Made by a program: the position numbers and the translations under genes. The notes below the pieces were generated by a model that saw only the letters and a list, made by a program, of their open reading frames with translations, did not search any database and was not told the origin of the DNA. From Gari tellinella (Eukaryota > Mollusca > Bivalvia > Cardiida > Psammobiidae), in assembly GCA_922989275.2 (NCBI GenBank), contig OV277868.1, positions 16,798,291-16,862,290 on the forward strand: 64,000 nucleotides of DNA, read 5' to 3'. Shown here in pieces: positions 20,706 through 31,874 of the stretch. Numbering within the stretch: the first letter of the stretch is position 1; each line of letters opens with the position of its first letter.

Positions 20706-20967
20706 CAGTGCTCCCTCTCTATAACGACATCCAATGGGATACAGAGATTGTGTGTGTAGTTCGGAGGGAGTTGTTATATGGGAGGAAAATTGGCCGATAT
20801 TTGCAAAGAGGTTGAATCAAGATCAGACGCCGCGTGACGCGGCGTCTGATCTGGATATAAGCTATTTGCAAATGCAAGCCAATTTCCCTCCCAATAAACA
20901 CTCCCATTGAACAACACACACACACGTTTTATCTTCTATTAGGTGTCATTGTAAAGAGGGAGCTCTG
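20706..20967. mobile_element. MITE-E, compact form
   Basis: CAGTGCTCCCTCTCTATAAC and AGAGGGAGCTCTG with TA at 20968-20969. Hairpin 1 at about 20806-20872 (apex GCCGCGTGACGCGGC). Each flank repeats the end block, so the element is almost wholly palindromic. Confidence 0.8.
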
Positions 20968-21387
20968 TACAATATTGTTCATTGTCGTTAGTGTCACCCT
21001 TCAACGTCAAATTTACCATCGGTTTTATCCCTCCATTTCACAGGGAAACACCACCCTGTTTTACAAAACACCCATTTTCCACGTCTCTTTTTTCAATAGG
21101 TTTATAACAATAACCATTTCATAAGACACACAAACAGCAAAGCTAACAACATACGTCATGGATAACAACTACGATACTGTCATATTAAATAATGCCTGTG
21201 GTTATAGCAGAAGGTCTCGTAGACTGAGTAAATAACATTGTTTATTACATGAAGGTAATACGTAAGTTCTTTTAACCTTTAACGTACTATGTAACTGCAT
21301 TTTTATTTCAGAAAAAATATCAATATTCTCACAGGTCTGGAGAAATCTGAGACACATGTTTTCGTCTCGTTTGGATCCGAATTATTA
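20968..21387. other. No gene recognised
   Basis: No element or exon can be supported. Confidence 0.35.
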
Positions 21388-21723
21388 CAGTGTTCATTGT
21401 CTACAACGAAACTCAATGGGAAACACATATTGTGTGTGTTGATCGGAGGAATTCGTTATAGGTAGGGAAAATCAAGATTTGGCTTACATTTGCAAACAGC
21501 TTAAATCCACGCGTCGTCTGACCTGGATTCAAGCTGTTTGTCGCTTGTCTTTATACTTACTCTATCAAAGTGTCCACCTATATGTAACATTGAGAAAAAC
21601 AGCAGACGACAATTTCAAGCATACGATATTGCAGCAGTAAAGACAATTTTAGGGAACATCGGCAAAAGGTCGTTATAAGGAGGGATTCGTTGTTGGGAGG
21701 GCCGTTGTAGGGAGGTAGCGCTG
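21388..21723. mobile_element. MITE-E, shortened hairpin
   Basis: TA at 21386-21387; CAGTGTTCATTGTC at the left, GGTAGCGCTG at the right. The hairpin has lost most of the GATCAGACGCC arm on its left side (CCACGCGTCGTCTGACC). Confidence 0.75.
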
Positions 21724-22052
21724 TATTTCAAATTCGCCAACAGCGTTCAGAAAGTTGTATAGTACATTGACGTTAATGTCATGACGCATTTGTGAAACAT
21801 CTATTGGTAAAATGTAATTGAAACAGGAACAACACTGGATCAATGACATCATGATTTATGCCGATCGCATTATTTAGTGACAAGACGCTTGATAATCTCT
21901 TAATTATGTTCTTATTTCCGCTTTCATATTATCGTCTACTTTGTAATTTTCGTTTGTTTTGACAATATCAGTAAAGGTGAAGCAATACTATGTTGTAGCA
22001 CATAATTTATATCCAAAAGTAATCTGCTTACAATTTAACCTAAATGTATATA
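21724..22052. other. No gene recognised
   Basis: AT-rich spacer with no recognisable element. Confidence 0.35.
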
Positions 22053-22245
22053 CAGTTTAACTTCGATATCTCGAACTCGTTTAGGTCGAACGTACCCGTA
22101 TTTCAAAGTTAAAACGTGGCTAAGTCACGTTTTAACATTGAAATACGGGTTTGTTCGACTTAACCGAGCATGAAAAATTGCAATTCATGTGTCGACAAAT
22201 CGGATAGTTCGAGTTAAGCGAGTTCGAGATAACGAAGATCGACTG
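22053..22245. mobile_element. MITE-J, complete, TA target on both sides
   Basis: TA at 22051-22052 and 22246-22247. The ends CAGTTTAACTTCGATATCTC and ATAACGAAGATCGACTG are inverted. The inner palindrome CCCGTATTTCAAAG / CATTGAAATACGGG surrounds GTGGCTAAGTCAC. It has neither hairpin 1 nor hairpin 2. Confidence 0.8.
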
Positions 22246-22704
22246 TACTTCAAACTAATAGTTTTGCAATGTTTTCACCATATCGCTATGAAATTGATCG
22301 CGACGGCCAAGTAATTACGAGTATGTTGAGAACTTAGTTCATTTAGATTTGTTATCGCCGTACATGTGCAGCGATAGTTACTTACAGTAAAAATTGCAAT
22401 ATTTAGTTGGGCACATCAGTGACGAATACGTCTTAGTTGGTTGTCGGTCGGTAGCTGAAAGACGAATAGTATAGAGCGCCAGGAACCAATTATGCAAATT
22501 CGTGTTCAGTACTGGGAATCTGATCTGTGTTTTCGTCTTTGAATGATACAGAAACAGGCTGGTAGTTGACATAACTAAAATATTCGATTTCAAACAAATA
22601 CTCAAAACCCAATGACACATTTTTAACCAAATTGTGGATGCTGAACTTCAAAATATGTTCACAAAATCATTGATATTCTTGCCATATCAGTTAAGCACAA
22701 ATAT
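22246..22704. other. No gene recognised
   Basis: A minus-strand open frame at 22378-22620 has no recognisable domain. No repeat family is visible. Confidence 0.35.
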
Positions 22705-22708
22705 TTAA

Positions 22709-22884
22709 CCCAATTGTGCTCACGATCCCATATATGGGACATAGGGAAACAGTGTAGACTCTGACCAGACGCCGTATTATGTATAAAACAAAATGAAAAT
22801 GAAAATTTTGACCAGGCACCCCTTTGATAAAAACTGGAATAATCCAATATATAAACATGGAAGAATCCACTGAGAATAAATGGG
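22709..22884. mobile_element. MITE-G, one hairpin arm deleted
   Basis: TTAA at 22705-22708 and 22885-22888. The opening arm runs GTAGACTCTGACCAGACGCC and then breaks into TATAAAAC, with no closing arm. Confidence 0.8.
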
Positions 22885-23949
22885 TTAATATCACCTCAAC
22901 TATGTCTGGTCCACTATCTCATAATTTCCTACCAAATGTGTCTCAATACATTTTCAAAGTTTCCTTTGGCGTTTTGATCTAACACATGACATTCATAGGG
23001 CGTCATCATTATACCCGATACTACCTCTGGTAGAATTATGGAAGGGGCTATATAGGAATGACATTGTCAATGACAATGTCATTCCTATAAAGCCACTGCC
23101 TCTGTCGGTGAGCTGTCTAGAAAGGATCTAGAGCACAACTCCTATACTATGCCATACCAGATTACCAAACCTGTTGTGTGAATACTTGTTGGAATGTAAA
23201 GTGTGGTGTACCACTTTCAGGTCAAGTTTACCTACCTTTAAACTTGATTATTGAAAAACGTTGGCCATAAAATATCTCCTATATAATATTGTAGCATCTA
23301 GGGTTACCAAATTTGGTGTTTGAATTGAGTTTGGAATTGCCTAATGCTTTATACCAATTTTAAGTCGCTTTGACCTTTACATCATCTGGAAGTACCAAAC
23401 CTTATAGGTGGCTACATATTAAGTTACAGGCTGACTTATCCCGCTTTCAGTTCAGCTTGACATTAACCTTATTGGAAAAACCTTGTGCAAAGCTGCTATA
23501 CTATATAATCTAAGATTAATAAACATGCTGTGTGAATACAAATTGCGCTTGCAAAGTGCCACATAACACTTCCACTTTTTCGTTGCCACTGGCCACTGAT
23601 CTTACTTATTGTAAAACGTTGTTGTCCAGAATTACTAAATGTAGCATGTGCATTCATCTTGATATTGCGTGTAAATTCAAGACCACGTCTACCTTCAGCT
23701 CTGACCATAACTATTCAAAACATAGTTCAAAGCATATCTTTTTCATTACAAAAAAGATCTAATATTCATGATTTTTCCCCATTCCTATGACATTATAGCT
23801 GCAGTTTTCCTTCCTGCTTTCAACACGCACATCACTTCCTATGTTACAAGGGGACTTTCGGATCACTGGGTTAACGGCGATTATAAAACATTTTTGTAAA
23901 TGCTAAATCTTGTAATGTGTCCCGTTAGCCCTTATTGGACATGCTATAT
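22885..23949. repeat. Unclassified repeat-like region with a short palindrome
   Basis: A perfect palindrome with 18-bp arms and a one-base centre is at 23052-23088 (ATAGGAATGACATTGTCA arm). The phrase CTGTTGTGTGAATAC / GCTGTGTGAATAC recurs at about 23171 and 23528, with diverged text between, suggesting an old internally repeated element. No gene is supported. Confidence 0.4.
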
Positions 23950-23953
23950 TTAA

Positions 23954-24090
23954 CCCTTTCATTACCAATGATGCCAAAAGGCGCTTGCAAACAGATTGGA
24001 CCCTTACCAGACGCAGCGTAATGCGGCGTCTGAACAGGAATCCAGACTGTTTGCACATAACCACTGTACTCGGGGTAAGGCAGTGAAGGG
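23954..24090. mobile_element. MITE-B/H hybrid, short
   Basis: TTAA at 23950-23953; CCCTTTCATTACC and GGCAGTGAAGGGG. Left flank ATGATGCCAAAAGGCGC is H-like, right flank GTACTCGGGGTAAGGCAG is B-like. Hairpin 1 at about 23987-24053. Confidence 0.7.
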
Positions 24091-24590
24091 GTAATTATAA
24101 TACATTTACATTGTAGAACATCTTGATTATGCATTTAAGCTCAAACTATGAATATAGATTTTTGTACAGTTGGTGTCTATCTATAAACTATTTTCCCAAC
24201 ATTTGAGAATCCATTTAAGTGATATTGTCTGTAGGCATTAACCACATCTTGCGGCTCATTTGTTTGAAACTTACACCATTTGTACATACATGTACATGCA
24301 TACATACTTTTCAATGTATTTCGAATTAGAGCCTTTTCGTACTTTTTTCAATTTCCACCAATACTAACCATGATTAATTGTTTTTGTAATAGAGAGGTAG
24401 GATATATTTCGTATAGCTAAGACAGCCATATTCATTCGTCGATAAATCTAATAATAAGACAATAAAATATATCCAATTATATATAACTATGTAACTATAC
24501 ACATATATTACTATATAATAGAACTATAATTTTAGATATAAAACAAGTGATACAATGTCGATCTGTTTTTATCTGAGAGGCAAACAATTT
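24091..24590. other. No gene recognised
   Basis: Strongly AT-rich with no clear element. Confidence 0.35.
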
Positions 24591-24652
24591 CTTCTCTGAT
24601 CAGACAAGAGTGGCTCGGTGTCTGTCCTGTGCCAACGGCTTCAAACTATATA

Positions 24653-24898
24653 CAGTGGAGAATCTGTTATTCTTTCCCGATAAACGCGTTTACGCGAAAA
24701 CTATTTTTTCTTTTACAAACAGTTTGGAGACAGATCAGACGCCGGGTAACCCGGCGTCTGATCAGGCTCCAAACTGTTTGCCACCAAGATAAACATGAAA
24801 TATCAGAATTGTCCAAAAGTTGGGCTTTTCTACGTTTTAGTGATTTGCGTTTGCGGACGTTTGCGTTGAAACGGGAAAGAATAATAGATTCTCCACTG
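24653..24898. mobile_element. MITE-A, complete, reference copy
   Basis: TA at 24651-24652 and 24899-24900. Ends CAGTGGAGAATCTGTTATTC and ATAGATTCTCCACTG. Hairpin 1 at about 24715-24780 is nearly perfect (apex GCCGGGTAACCCGGC). 246 bp, the same length as the copy at 31026. Confidence 0.9.
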
Positions 24899-24900
24899 TA

Positions 24901-25105
24901 CAGTGAAACCTCTCTTAAACAACCACTTACAAGAATGCTTATTAACTATATTAAAATAATGCGACAGCTTACAGCAAGGTGGCAGTAAAACAGAAAGCTC
25001 CTAAAGGAGTTTTCTGTTACACTGCCATCTTACTTAAGCAGGTACCTTTCTCAAAAACCTAATACTTCACATAATTTAGTGGTCGTAATAGAGACGATTT
25101 TACTG
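24901..25105. mobile_element. MITE-F, shares a TA with the preceding MITE-A
   Basis: CAGTGAAACCTCTC starts right after the TA at 24899-24900. The right end GACGATTTTACTG precedes TA at 25106-25107. Core hairpin at about 24975-25030 with the apex GCTCCTAAAGGAG. Confidence 0.8.
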
Positions 25106-25580
25106 TACAACTTTTGCTGCGAAATAATAACTTTTTATCATCTTATATCAGACATATTATACACATTCCGTGCAATATAACATCAAATAATATTGATATT
25201 TTGTATTTCATTTTTATAATAGAATACAACCCGGGGAATATGGTAGAGTAAATCCCCCTTTGGAAACAACATTAGGCAATAAATAAGAACGAAAATTCCT
25301 TTTAGGGACAGCCAGGCGTGTCAAAATTCACAAGACTGTAGTAAAACTATGTATTTGTCTGTGCATAATAACATGAACCTTCTCAAATGCAGCAGGTATT
25401 CGATTACGAAACCAGACGTTTTCAGAATGCATGCAATTGCCTTTTCTTCTGTGGATCGGTTAGTTTGGAAGAAACCATTTCCCGTCACAGCGACATGAAA
25501 CGCAAATGAAAATGCAATAAGATGTTGAAAGTGAGTCTGTGACAGTTTTCGATAATTATTTTAAAAGAAGACTTCATTTT
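25106..25580. other. No gene recognised
   Basis: Unassigned spacer. A short hairpin-1 remnant follows at about 25585-25650 (AACAGTTTGGGACACC and GGATCCAAACTGTTTG). Confidence 0.35.
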
Positions 25581-25654
25581 ATCCAGGATGCTAACAGTTT
25601 GGGACACCAAATTCCTAGGAGTCTGATTTGGATCCAAACTGTTTGAAAGGGACA

Positions 25655-25815
25655 AACAGTTAAACCTCTCTATAACAACGACAAACGAGTATGCTAATTA
25701 GTTGTATTAAAGGCAGGTGTCAGCTTAAAACAAGGTCACAGTAAAACTGAAAGCTCCTGAGGGAGCTTTCTGTTTTACTGCCGTCATGCTTTAAGCAGTC
25801 ACCTGTCTTAAACGC
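25655..25815. mobile_element. MITE-F, right end missing
   Basis: CAGTTAAACCTCTCTATAAC at the left; core GGTCACAGTAAAACTGAAAG with the apex GCTCCTGAGGGAGC at about 25750-25770. The closing flank stops at GTCACCTGTC. Confidence 0.65.
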
Positions 25816-26146
25816 CTTAACAGCAACAGCCTTTTTTAAATTAGAGGTTTGGTAATTAAGCAGAGGAATCATTAATACAAGTCTCGAATAGTTCAGACTT
25901 TCGTCACATGCACATTTTGGTAAAGAAATATGGACTAACTGCTGGAGAAATAATTTCTTTCTCAACGCACTGTGCCACAAAACTCTATTTTGACCTAATT
26001 AACTTGTTTATCTCGAAAGCAACAGTTCTGTAGAACAACAGGGTTGTACTTTGCTGATTGGAAAATTAACTTCCTTAACCCAATTTATACGCGAAAACAG
26101 AACAACTGTCACAGCGCCAAAACATGTATTCAGTAACTATTCACAT

Positions 26147-27933
26147 ACATTGCTCCCTCCCTACAACGGCCCTCTCAACTGCGATTCCCTCCTTACAGCA
26201 ATGCTTGCTGCTAGTCCCCAAGAAGACATTTAAGTCTAACGCTTTCAATGCTCCTATATCGTTTACTTGAAATTGTCGTTTGCCGCTTTTTAGCTCACCT
26301 GAGCACAAAGTGCTCAAGGTGAGCTATTGTGATCGGTCGCCGTCCGTCGTACGTCGGTGTCGGTGTCGATGTTGGTGTCGGTGTCCGTGTCGTCTGTTCA
26401 CAATTTGTTTCAAATAACTTCTTCTCTGAAACCAATGGCCCAACTTTAACCAAACTTGGTCAGATACATACTGTTGTTGTGAGCTTCAAAAATTGTTGAA
26501 AAAAAGTGGGTGGGGTTATAGGTCTTGTTGCCATGGCAACCATGCACAATATCTAAAAAAAATCTTCTAAAAAACTACTGGTCCGATTTCAATTTGGTTT
26601 TCACTAAAATGTTTCTCAATTAATACACTTTCAAAGTTGTTCAAAAAAATTTGATCCGTCAAAAAACATGGCCGCCAGAGGGCGTGGTCATTTTCCGCAT
26701 TTACATAATATTGACAGCTGAAGTCAAAACTTTAAAAATCTTTTTATCAATAACTATAAGTCCTAGGACAACCAAATTTCATATGTAGCATCATGTTGTG
26801 AACCTTGACCAAGATTGTTAAAATAATGACCCCCGGGTCAAAAATGGCCCGCCCCTGGGCTTATCAGTTTTTCATAGGAAAACCTTTATAACTCTTATTC
26901 TCTGAAACTGTATGACCTAGACCTTTTATATTTGGCATGTAGCTTTTCCATCTGGTCCTCTACCAACATTATTCAAATCATGACCCCCGGGTAAAAAATG
27001 GCCCCGCCCTTGGGCTTATCAGTTTTACATAGAGTTATATAGGAAAACCATTAAAACTCTTCTTTCTCTAAAACTGTATGGACTAGACCTTTTATATTTG
27101 GCATGTAGCTTTGCCTTATGGTTCTCTACAAAGAATGTTCAAATCATGACCCCCGGATCAAAAATGGCCCCGCCCCAGTGCTTATCAGTTTTACATAGAC
27201 TTATATAGGAAAACTTTTAAATGTGTTCTTCTATGAAACTGTAAGGCCTAGACCTTTTATATTTGGCATGTAGCTATGCCTTACGGTCCTCTACCAAGAT
27301 TGTTCAAATCATGACCCCCGGGTCAAAAATGACCCCGCCCGGGACTTATCAGATTTACATAGACTTATATAGGAAAACCTTTAAAATTCTTCTTCTCTGA
27401 AACCATAAGGCCAAGACCTTTTATATTTGGCATGTAGCTTTGCCTTCTGGTCCTGTACTAAGATTGTTCTAAAATCATGACCCCCAGGTCAAAAATGGCT
27501 CTGCCCTGGGGCTTATCAGTTTTACATAGACTTATATAGGAAAACCTTTGAAAATATTCTCTGAAACTGTAAGACCTTTTACATTCGACATGTAACAAAC
27601 TTCTTGTCATTTCATTTTCAACTTACATAATTAATTACCACTATTATTCTCAGGTGAGCGATATAGGGCCATCATGGCCCTCTTGTTTATAAAGTTACGT
27701 ATCGGAAATATTTGACAGTAGAAACACATTTATAGACGAATGACAAACAGTTTGAATTCAGATCAGACGCTGCGTTAAGCGGCGTCTGATCTGGATTCAT
27801 GCTGTTTGAAAATGTAAGTCATGTCGTTCTAAGCATTCTATGGTATTAATTTTCCATCCCTGTTATAAGTCCCTCCGATCAAACACACAAATCTTTGTCT
27901 CGCATTGGATGCTGTTGTAGAGAGGGAAAATTG
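26147..27933 (-). mobile_element. MITE-E split by a 1.4 kb repeat
   Basis: The left part 26147-26290 (TGCTCCCTCCCTACAACG ... TTGTCGTTTGCCGC) and right part 27693-27933 (AAAGTTACGTATCGG, hairpin 1 at about 27743-27808, then GTTGTAGAGAGGG) join into one E element when the insert at 26291-27692 is ignored. The uninterrupted E copy at 41679-42029 shows the same order. Confidence 0.8.
26291..27692 (+). repeat. AGCTCACCTGAG repeat with internal 165-bp tandem units
   Basis: Starts at a hairpin (AGCTCACCTGAGCACAAAGT and TGCTCAAGGTGAGCT) and ends near CAGGTGAGCGATATAGGGCC. Inside, the phrase AGGAAAAC recurs at about 26876, 27041, 27207, 27371 and 27538, a period of 164-167 bp. Each unit carries CATGACCCCCGGGTCAAAAA and TTATATTTGGCATGTAGCT. 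No open frame. I recognise the opening motif as a common bivalve repeat, but its class is unknown to me. Confidence 0.8.
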
Positions 27934-28138
27934 TATAGATTGACAATTTTTAAGACAGATTGCTGTCTATATGATGCATGGAAACAATTCTTGCTGCTAT
28001 CAAAATGTGTATGAAAACATGTCGCAAATCAAGCTGGTACAATGTTTAAGAATGGTTTCTATTCTGATTTACACTTTCTGGAGAAACAATAGATGTAAAA
28101 TCTTCAAAGAAAGAGGTTAATTGTCAATCTATACAATT
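27929..28138. mobile_element. MITE-L, 20-bp perfect inverted repeats
   Basis: The ends AATTGTATAGATTGACAATT (27929-27948) and its exact complement (28119-28138) bound 210 bp. It abuts the right end of the split E element. A single copy in this window; no internal hairpin of type 1 or 2. Confidence 0.7.
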
Positions 28139-28459
28139 CCGTTGTTTCATTACAACGTTTAGGCAATATTTCCAAAGACGATTTGTGTAATATAGGACTG
28201 TTTTAAATGTAGCTGTTGTTTTATTATAATATTAATGCATATACCAATATAACTATGTTTACACTGTTAACTTCACACTAAAGCAGCTATTATGGTTGTA
28301 ACTGAAACATCCACGTTATTTAAAGAGTTAGAAAAATGTCCATATGCCAAAATAACAACAACATATTTCTAATACGTCTTTTGCGACAGCTAAATGAGGA
28401 AATATGATTATATCGAAAAGCAAGTATGTGATTAAGGAAACACAAAAAAGGCCAACAGA

Positions 28460-28985
28460 ATAATTGGTATGTTAAAACATTTTCAGCAAATTTTGCTCTC
28501 TAACACAAATACGTTTTATTGGATCTTCACCAAACTTGCTGAAAATGTTTATTGACATAAAATCAAGGTTCAATTTCATAACTACTAAAATCGCATAAGG
28601 TATATCTGAGTTATTGCCTGTTTATTAATTAAAAATGACGGTTTCAGTCACTGTTTGCACTCTAACACATACAGTTTTTATCGGATATTCATTAAACTTG
28701 CTGAAAATGTTTAAGTATATAAAATTTAGGTCTAGTTTGATTATTACAAAAACCGCATGTGGCATATCTGAGTGTTTGCCCTTTATGTATTAAACAATGA
28801 CTGTTTCAGCATTTTCAGCAATAACTCAGACATGCCTTATGCGATTTTGCTAGTTATTGAACCTGACCTAAATCCTATACTAATAAACATTTGTAGCAAG
28901 TTTGGTGAAGATCCAAAAAGAAGTGTTTGAGTTAGAGAGCGGACAAGGCTGAAACAGTCATTTTCAGCGAGCTCAAGGTATAGAT
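28460..28985 (-). repeat. Tandem array of about 160-bp units
   Basis: About three diverged units, each with a CACCAAACTTGCTGAAAATG-like phrase and GCATAAGG(T/C)ATATCTGAG. The homologous array at 58120-59370 has more units. Confidence 0.75.
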
Positions 28986-29060
28986 ACTCCGTAGTTTATT
29001 TTAACCGTTTACCCATGGTGAAAGATATGTACACGTTGTTATTGGATCTCATAGTGTTTA

Positions 29061-29251
29061 ACCATGTGCCTACTTTACGGAGTTTACAAAGTATTTGAAT
29101 CTACTTTGAAGCGTTACGCGGCGTCTCATCTGGATCCAAACTATTTGACACTCGTCTTAAGGTTTATTTAATTAAAACAATGCATAAATCTAAACTGAAC
29201 ACATTTTGCAGACGACAATGTCGAATCAGACGTCTGTGCAGCAGAATAAGG
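29061..29251. mobile_element. TTAA-bounded hairpin MITE, left hairpin arm decayed
   Basis: TTAACCATGTGCC at the left and AATAAGGG then TTAA (29252-29255) at the right. The inverted partner at 57836-58024 keeps the full hairpin (apex GCCGCGTTACGCGGC). Confidence 0.65.
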
Positions 29252-29268
29252 GTTAACAGGGTCATTTT

Positions 29269-29471
29269 CAGTGTTCCAGCTAAACATGTAATCGGGAGTA
29301 ATCTGAACTAATCTAACATTTTCTCACTCATTTCAGCACCGACGAATGCTATGGTATTACTACTGATTAAACCGTCTCTTTGAGACACTTTTAATGAGTA
29401 TGACACCATTGGGTTTAAAAGCAGAAATAAAGATTTTAGTTTTCGAAATACTTCCGTTATCTGGAGCCCTG
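29269..29471. mobile_element. MITE-K
   Basis: CAGTGTTCCAGC at the left and TTATCTGGAGCCCTG at the right; central ACACCATTGGGT motif as in the copy at 11039. Flanks match its inverted partner at 57616-57814. Confidence 0.7.
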
Positions 29472-29657
29472 TATTTACAGAGTTGTCCTTCTTTCCATTC
29501 ACAAGGGAGGCTTTTTAATTTGTGCAGCACCAAAATATTATAAATAAAATTTAAAAAGCGAATTGCTTAGATAAAACCGGTTTTTGTGAAAGAATCACGT
29601 CCCACGTAGTTCAAAAACCGTTTTATGCAGGTTTCTCAAAAACACAATGCGGCTTTA

Positions 29658-30017
29658 ATGTTTGCGAATATATTCGTGTTAATATTTCACATAACAATTG
29701 TGCAATTAGGAAAGCATAACGATTTCTCAACTGTAGCTAAGTTTTGTCTAAGGTAATGGAGGATCGGGTTATTTCTTGTTGTTATTGGAGACTGCTGTCC
29801 GCATATCTATATACAATCTCAGCTAGGCTTTCAGTTAATCCTGCAAGAAATGCAGTTTGGTGTAAATAAGTCAGTCTGACCTAAAGCGTTCTTATTAAAC
29901 CCTTTGGCTGCTGATCGCGACTTGAATAGTTTTGCAAATAGTTTTTCGGTTTCTGATCAGGCTCCAACTTGTTTTATACCAGTCTTAACATTTCTTCAAA
30001 AACACACGCAAATATTA
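29658..30017. other. Old MITE-A and hairpin fragments, no gene
   Basis: ATTAGGAAAGCATAACGATT then CTCAACTG at about 29703-29733 is a MITE-A right end. GTTTTGCAAATAG and GATCAGGCTCCAACTTG near 29930-29975 are hairpin-1 pieces. Confidence 0.45.
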
Positions 30018-30235
30018 ACGCTTTCGTCCATAAAGCGTCGTTTCAGTGCATTTGATTAATTCCTCCACTAAAGAAACAGTTCCAGTTTATAGTCATAAAT
30101 ATGTACCAAAAGAAATATTTTCTACATCATAGTAGATGGTAGGAAAGTTAAGCAGAAGGCGCTTGAAGGCGCATTCTGCTTTACTTTGAACCTGTTTAAA
30201 GTGCCACTAGTACTCTTAACAGGCTATGGGGTAAT
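30018..30235. mobile_element. MITE-D
   Basis: AACGCTTTCGTCCATAAAGC left flank, GATTAATTCCTCCACT block, hairpin 2 at about 30140-30200 (apex GCGCTTGAAGGCGC), CAGGCTATGGGGTAA at the right. Confidence 0.65.
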
Positions 30236-30715
30236 TTGACCCGGGTTACAGAAGACCCTTTCAAAGTAGACGCCAATAACGGCAAGAGAAGGTTTACAAC
30301 GCCATTCCTATTATTAGCTTGCAACCGACTTGAATCCATTGTTGGAATATGTTATTAGTTAGAACTTATTATAACGGTAGTGACAGTACTAATTATAAGC
30401 ACCAGGGATATAAATAGAAAGCTCGATATCGTTTTGCTAATCAGGTTACTGGCATTATTGCTGGATGATCGTTTGCCGTGATAACGTTCGCATCAAATTG
30501 GCGCGTGATTTTAGCTATCCCATTTAGAGCCATCCAATTTTGATAGAGACAGGGGTTTGATCTAGACTTGGCCTGACCTCAAACTGTTAACAAAGTTATG
30601 TCATGCTATGCCCGTATTATAATGAAGGTTGTTAAAATATGCTTTCTGCTAAAATTTGTTAGTCGATGGTGGTTCCGTTGTTCTTATTGGGACGCAATAG
30701 TATCAGTTGACAATA
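30236..30715. other. No gene recognised
   Basis: An open frame at 30598-30780 runs into the E element downstream and has no domain. Nothing else is recognisable. Confidence 0.35.
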
Positions 30716-31343
30716 TGAGGTACAACAACATGCATTTAGAGACAAATATTGAGTGTGTTGTTCGGAGGAAGATGTTATAGGGAGGGAAAATAAATACCTG
30801 AAGAGTGTTGAGCACGACTAAGATAACAACTGCAAACAGCTTGAACCCATACCATACGCCGCGTTACGTGGTGTCTGATCCGGATTCAAGCTATATGCCA
30901 TTCGTGATTATGTTTTGATATTTTGGTCAACTTTTCCAATATGTAAAACTTTGAAGAAAAAAAATCCATATTAGACGACAATTGTAAGTAGACTGTATTG
31001 TAGAAGTGACAGAGTTATACGTGTACAGTGGAGAATCTGTTATTCTTTCCCAATAAACGCGTTTACGCTAAAACTATTATTTCCAGTGCAAACAGTTTGG
31101 AGCCAGATCAGACGCCGGGTAACCCGGCGTCTGATCAGGCTCCAAACTGTTTGCCACCAAGATAAACAAGAATTATCAGAATTGTCCAAAAGTTGTTCTT
31201 TTCTACGTTTTAGTGCTTTGCGTTTGCGTACGTTTGCGTTTAAACGGGAAAGAATAACAGATTATCCACTGTACATAATGGTCTTGTTTGCGGAACAACG
31301 GCAAACATTGTTGTAAGGAGGGAAGGGTTTTTCGGAGGGCCGA
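30716..31343. mobile_element. MITE-E interrupted by MITE-A
   Basis: The left part has GTTGTTCGGAGGAAGATG, hairpin 1 at about 30833-30896 and GACGACAATTGTAAG. The right part resumes at 31274 with CATAATGGTCTTGTTTGCGG, AACAACGGCAAACATTG and TAAGGAGGGA. The A element occupies 31026-31271. Confidence 0.75.
31026..31271. mobile_element. MITE-A nested in MITE-E, complete
   Basis: TA at 31024-31025 and 31272-31273. Ends CAGTGGAGAATCTGTTATTC and CAGATTATCCACTG. Hairpin 1 at about 31088-31151. Close to the copy at 24653 in length and sequence, so both probably moved recently. Confidence 0.9.
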
Positions 31344-31447
31344 TAGGATATAGAAAATGTTTCTATGGTGTATATTTATTGTTATATTAAACGGAACTAT
31401 TTTCTTATTAAATTTGTAGAATTCTGTACATATGGTGTAAAGGGTTA

Positions 31448-31510
31448 AACGGACATAGGCAAACAATGTCTATGTCCCATACACGTGTATGGGATCGTTG
31501 GCACAACTGG
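31448..31510. mobile_element. MITE-G remnant
   Basis: Between TTAA-like flanks: GACATAGGCAAACAATG and TCTATGTCCCATACACGTG then GATCGTTGGCACAACTGGG. Most of the element is deleted. Confidence 0.55.
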
Positions 31511-31519
31511 GTTAAACTG

Positions 31520-31700
31520 TCGTTCACAACCGGACTGGTATGTGCACACAGTTTGGATCCAGATCAGACGACACGTGACATAGCGTTTTATCTGGATCCG
31601 AATAGTCTTTAAGTTGTTCCTTTTTTAAATTTGAATCTACCAAAGAATTCCTTTTTGCAGACAAAAATTCCAAAGCAGACACTATCGCATACGGATAAGA
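31520..31700. mobile_element. MITE-B/H remnant
   Basis: Hairpin arms at about 31548-31605 (CACAGTTTGGATCCAGATC, TATCTGGATCCGAATAG) with a decayed apex; GCAGACAAAAATT flank. Confidence 0.5.
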
Positions 31701-31874
31701 ATGATTTTAATACATTCGTTCGCTAAATGCAGGGGTTTAAACAAAAACTCAGAATAATCAGTCCTGAATGATTTCTATCCTGTATTTATAGTCTCTTGAT
31801 TTTAAAAGATATCCATGCTACATGTACTTCAATGTTTATTAAAAGATTGACCGACATTAGTTCTAAGGTATGGA

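Larger units (their letters stand above)
28441..29657 (-). repeat. Inverted copy of the 57448-59370 segment
   Basis: Read on the minus strand, this segment matches 57448-59370 in order: AAAGCCGCATTGTG, MITE-K, a TTAA-bounded MITE, CACTATGAGATCCAATAACA, then tandem units with TTTTCAGCAAGTTTGGTGAA. The left copy has fewer tandem units. The spacing places the two arms around the tandem segmental duplication. Confidence 0.85.
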
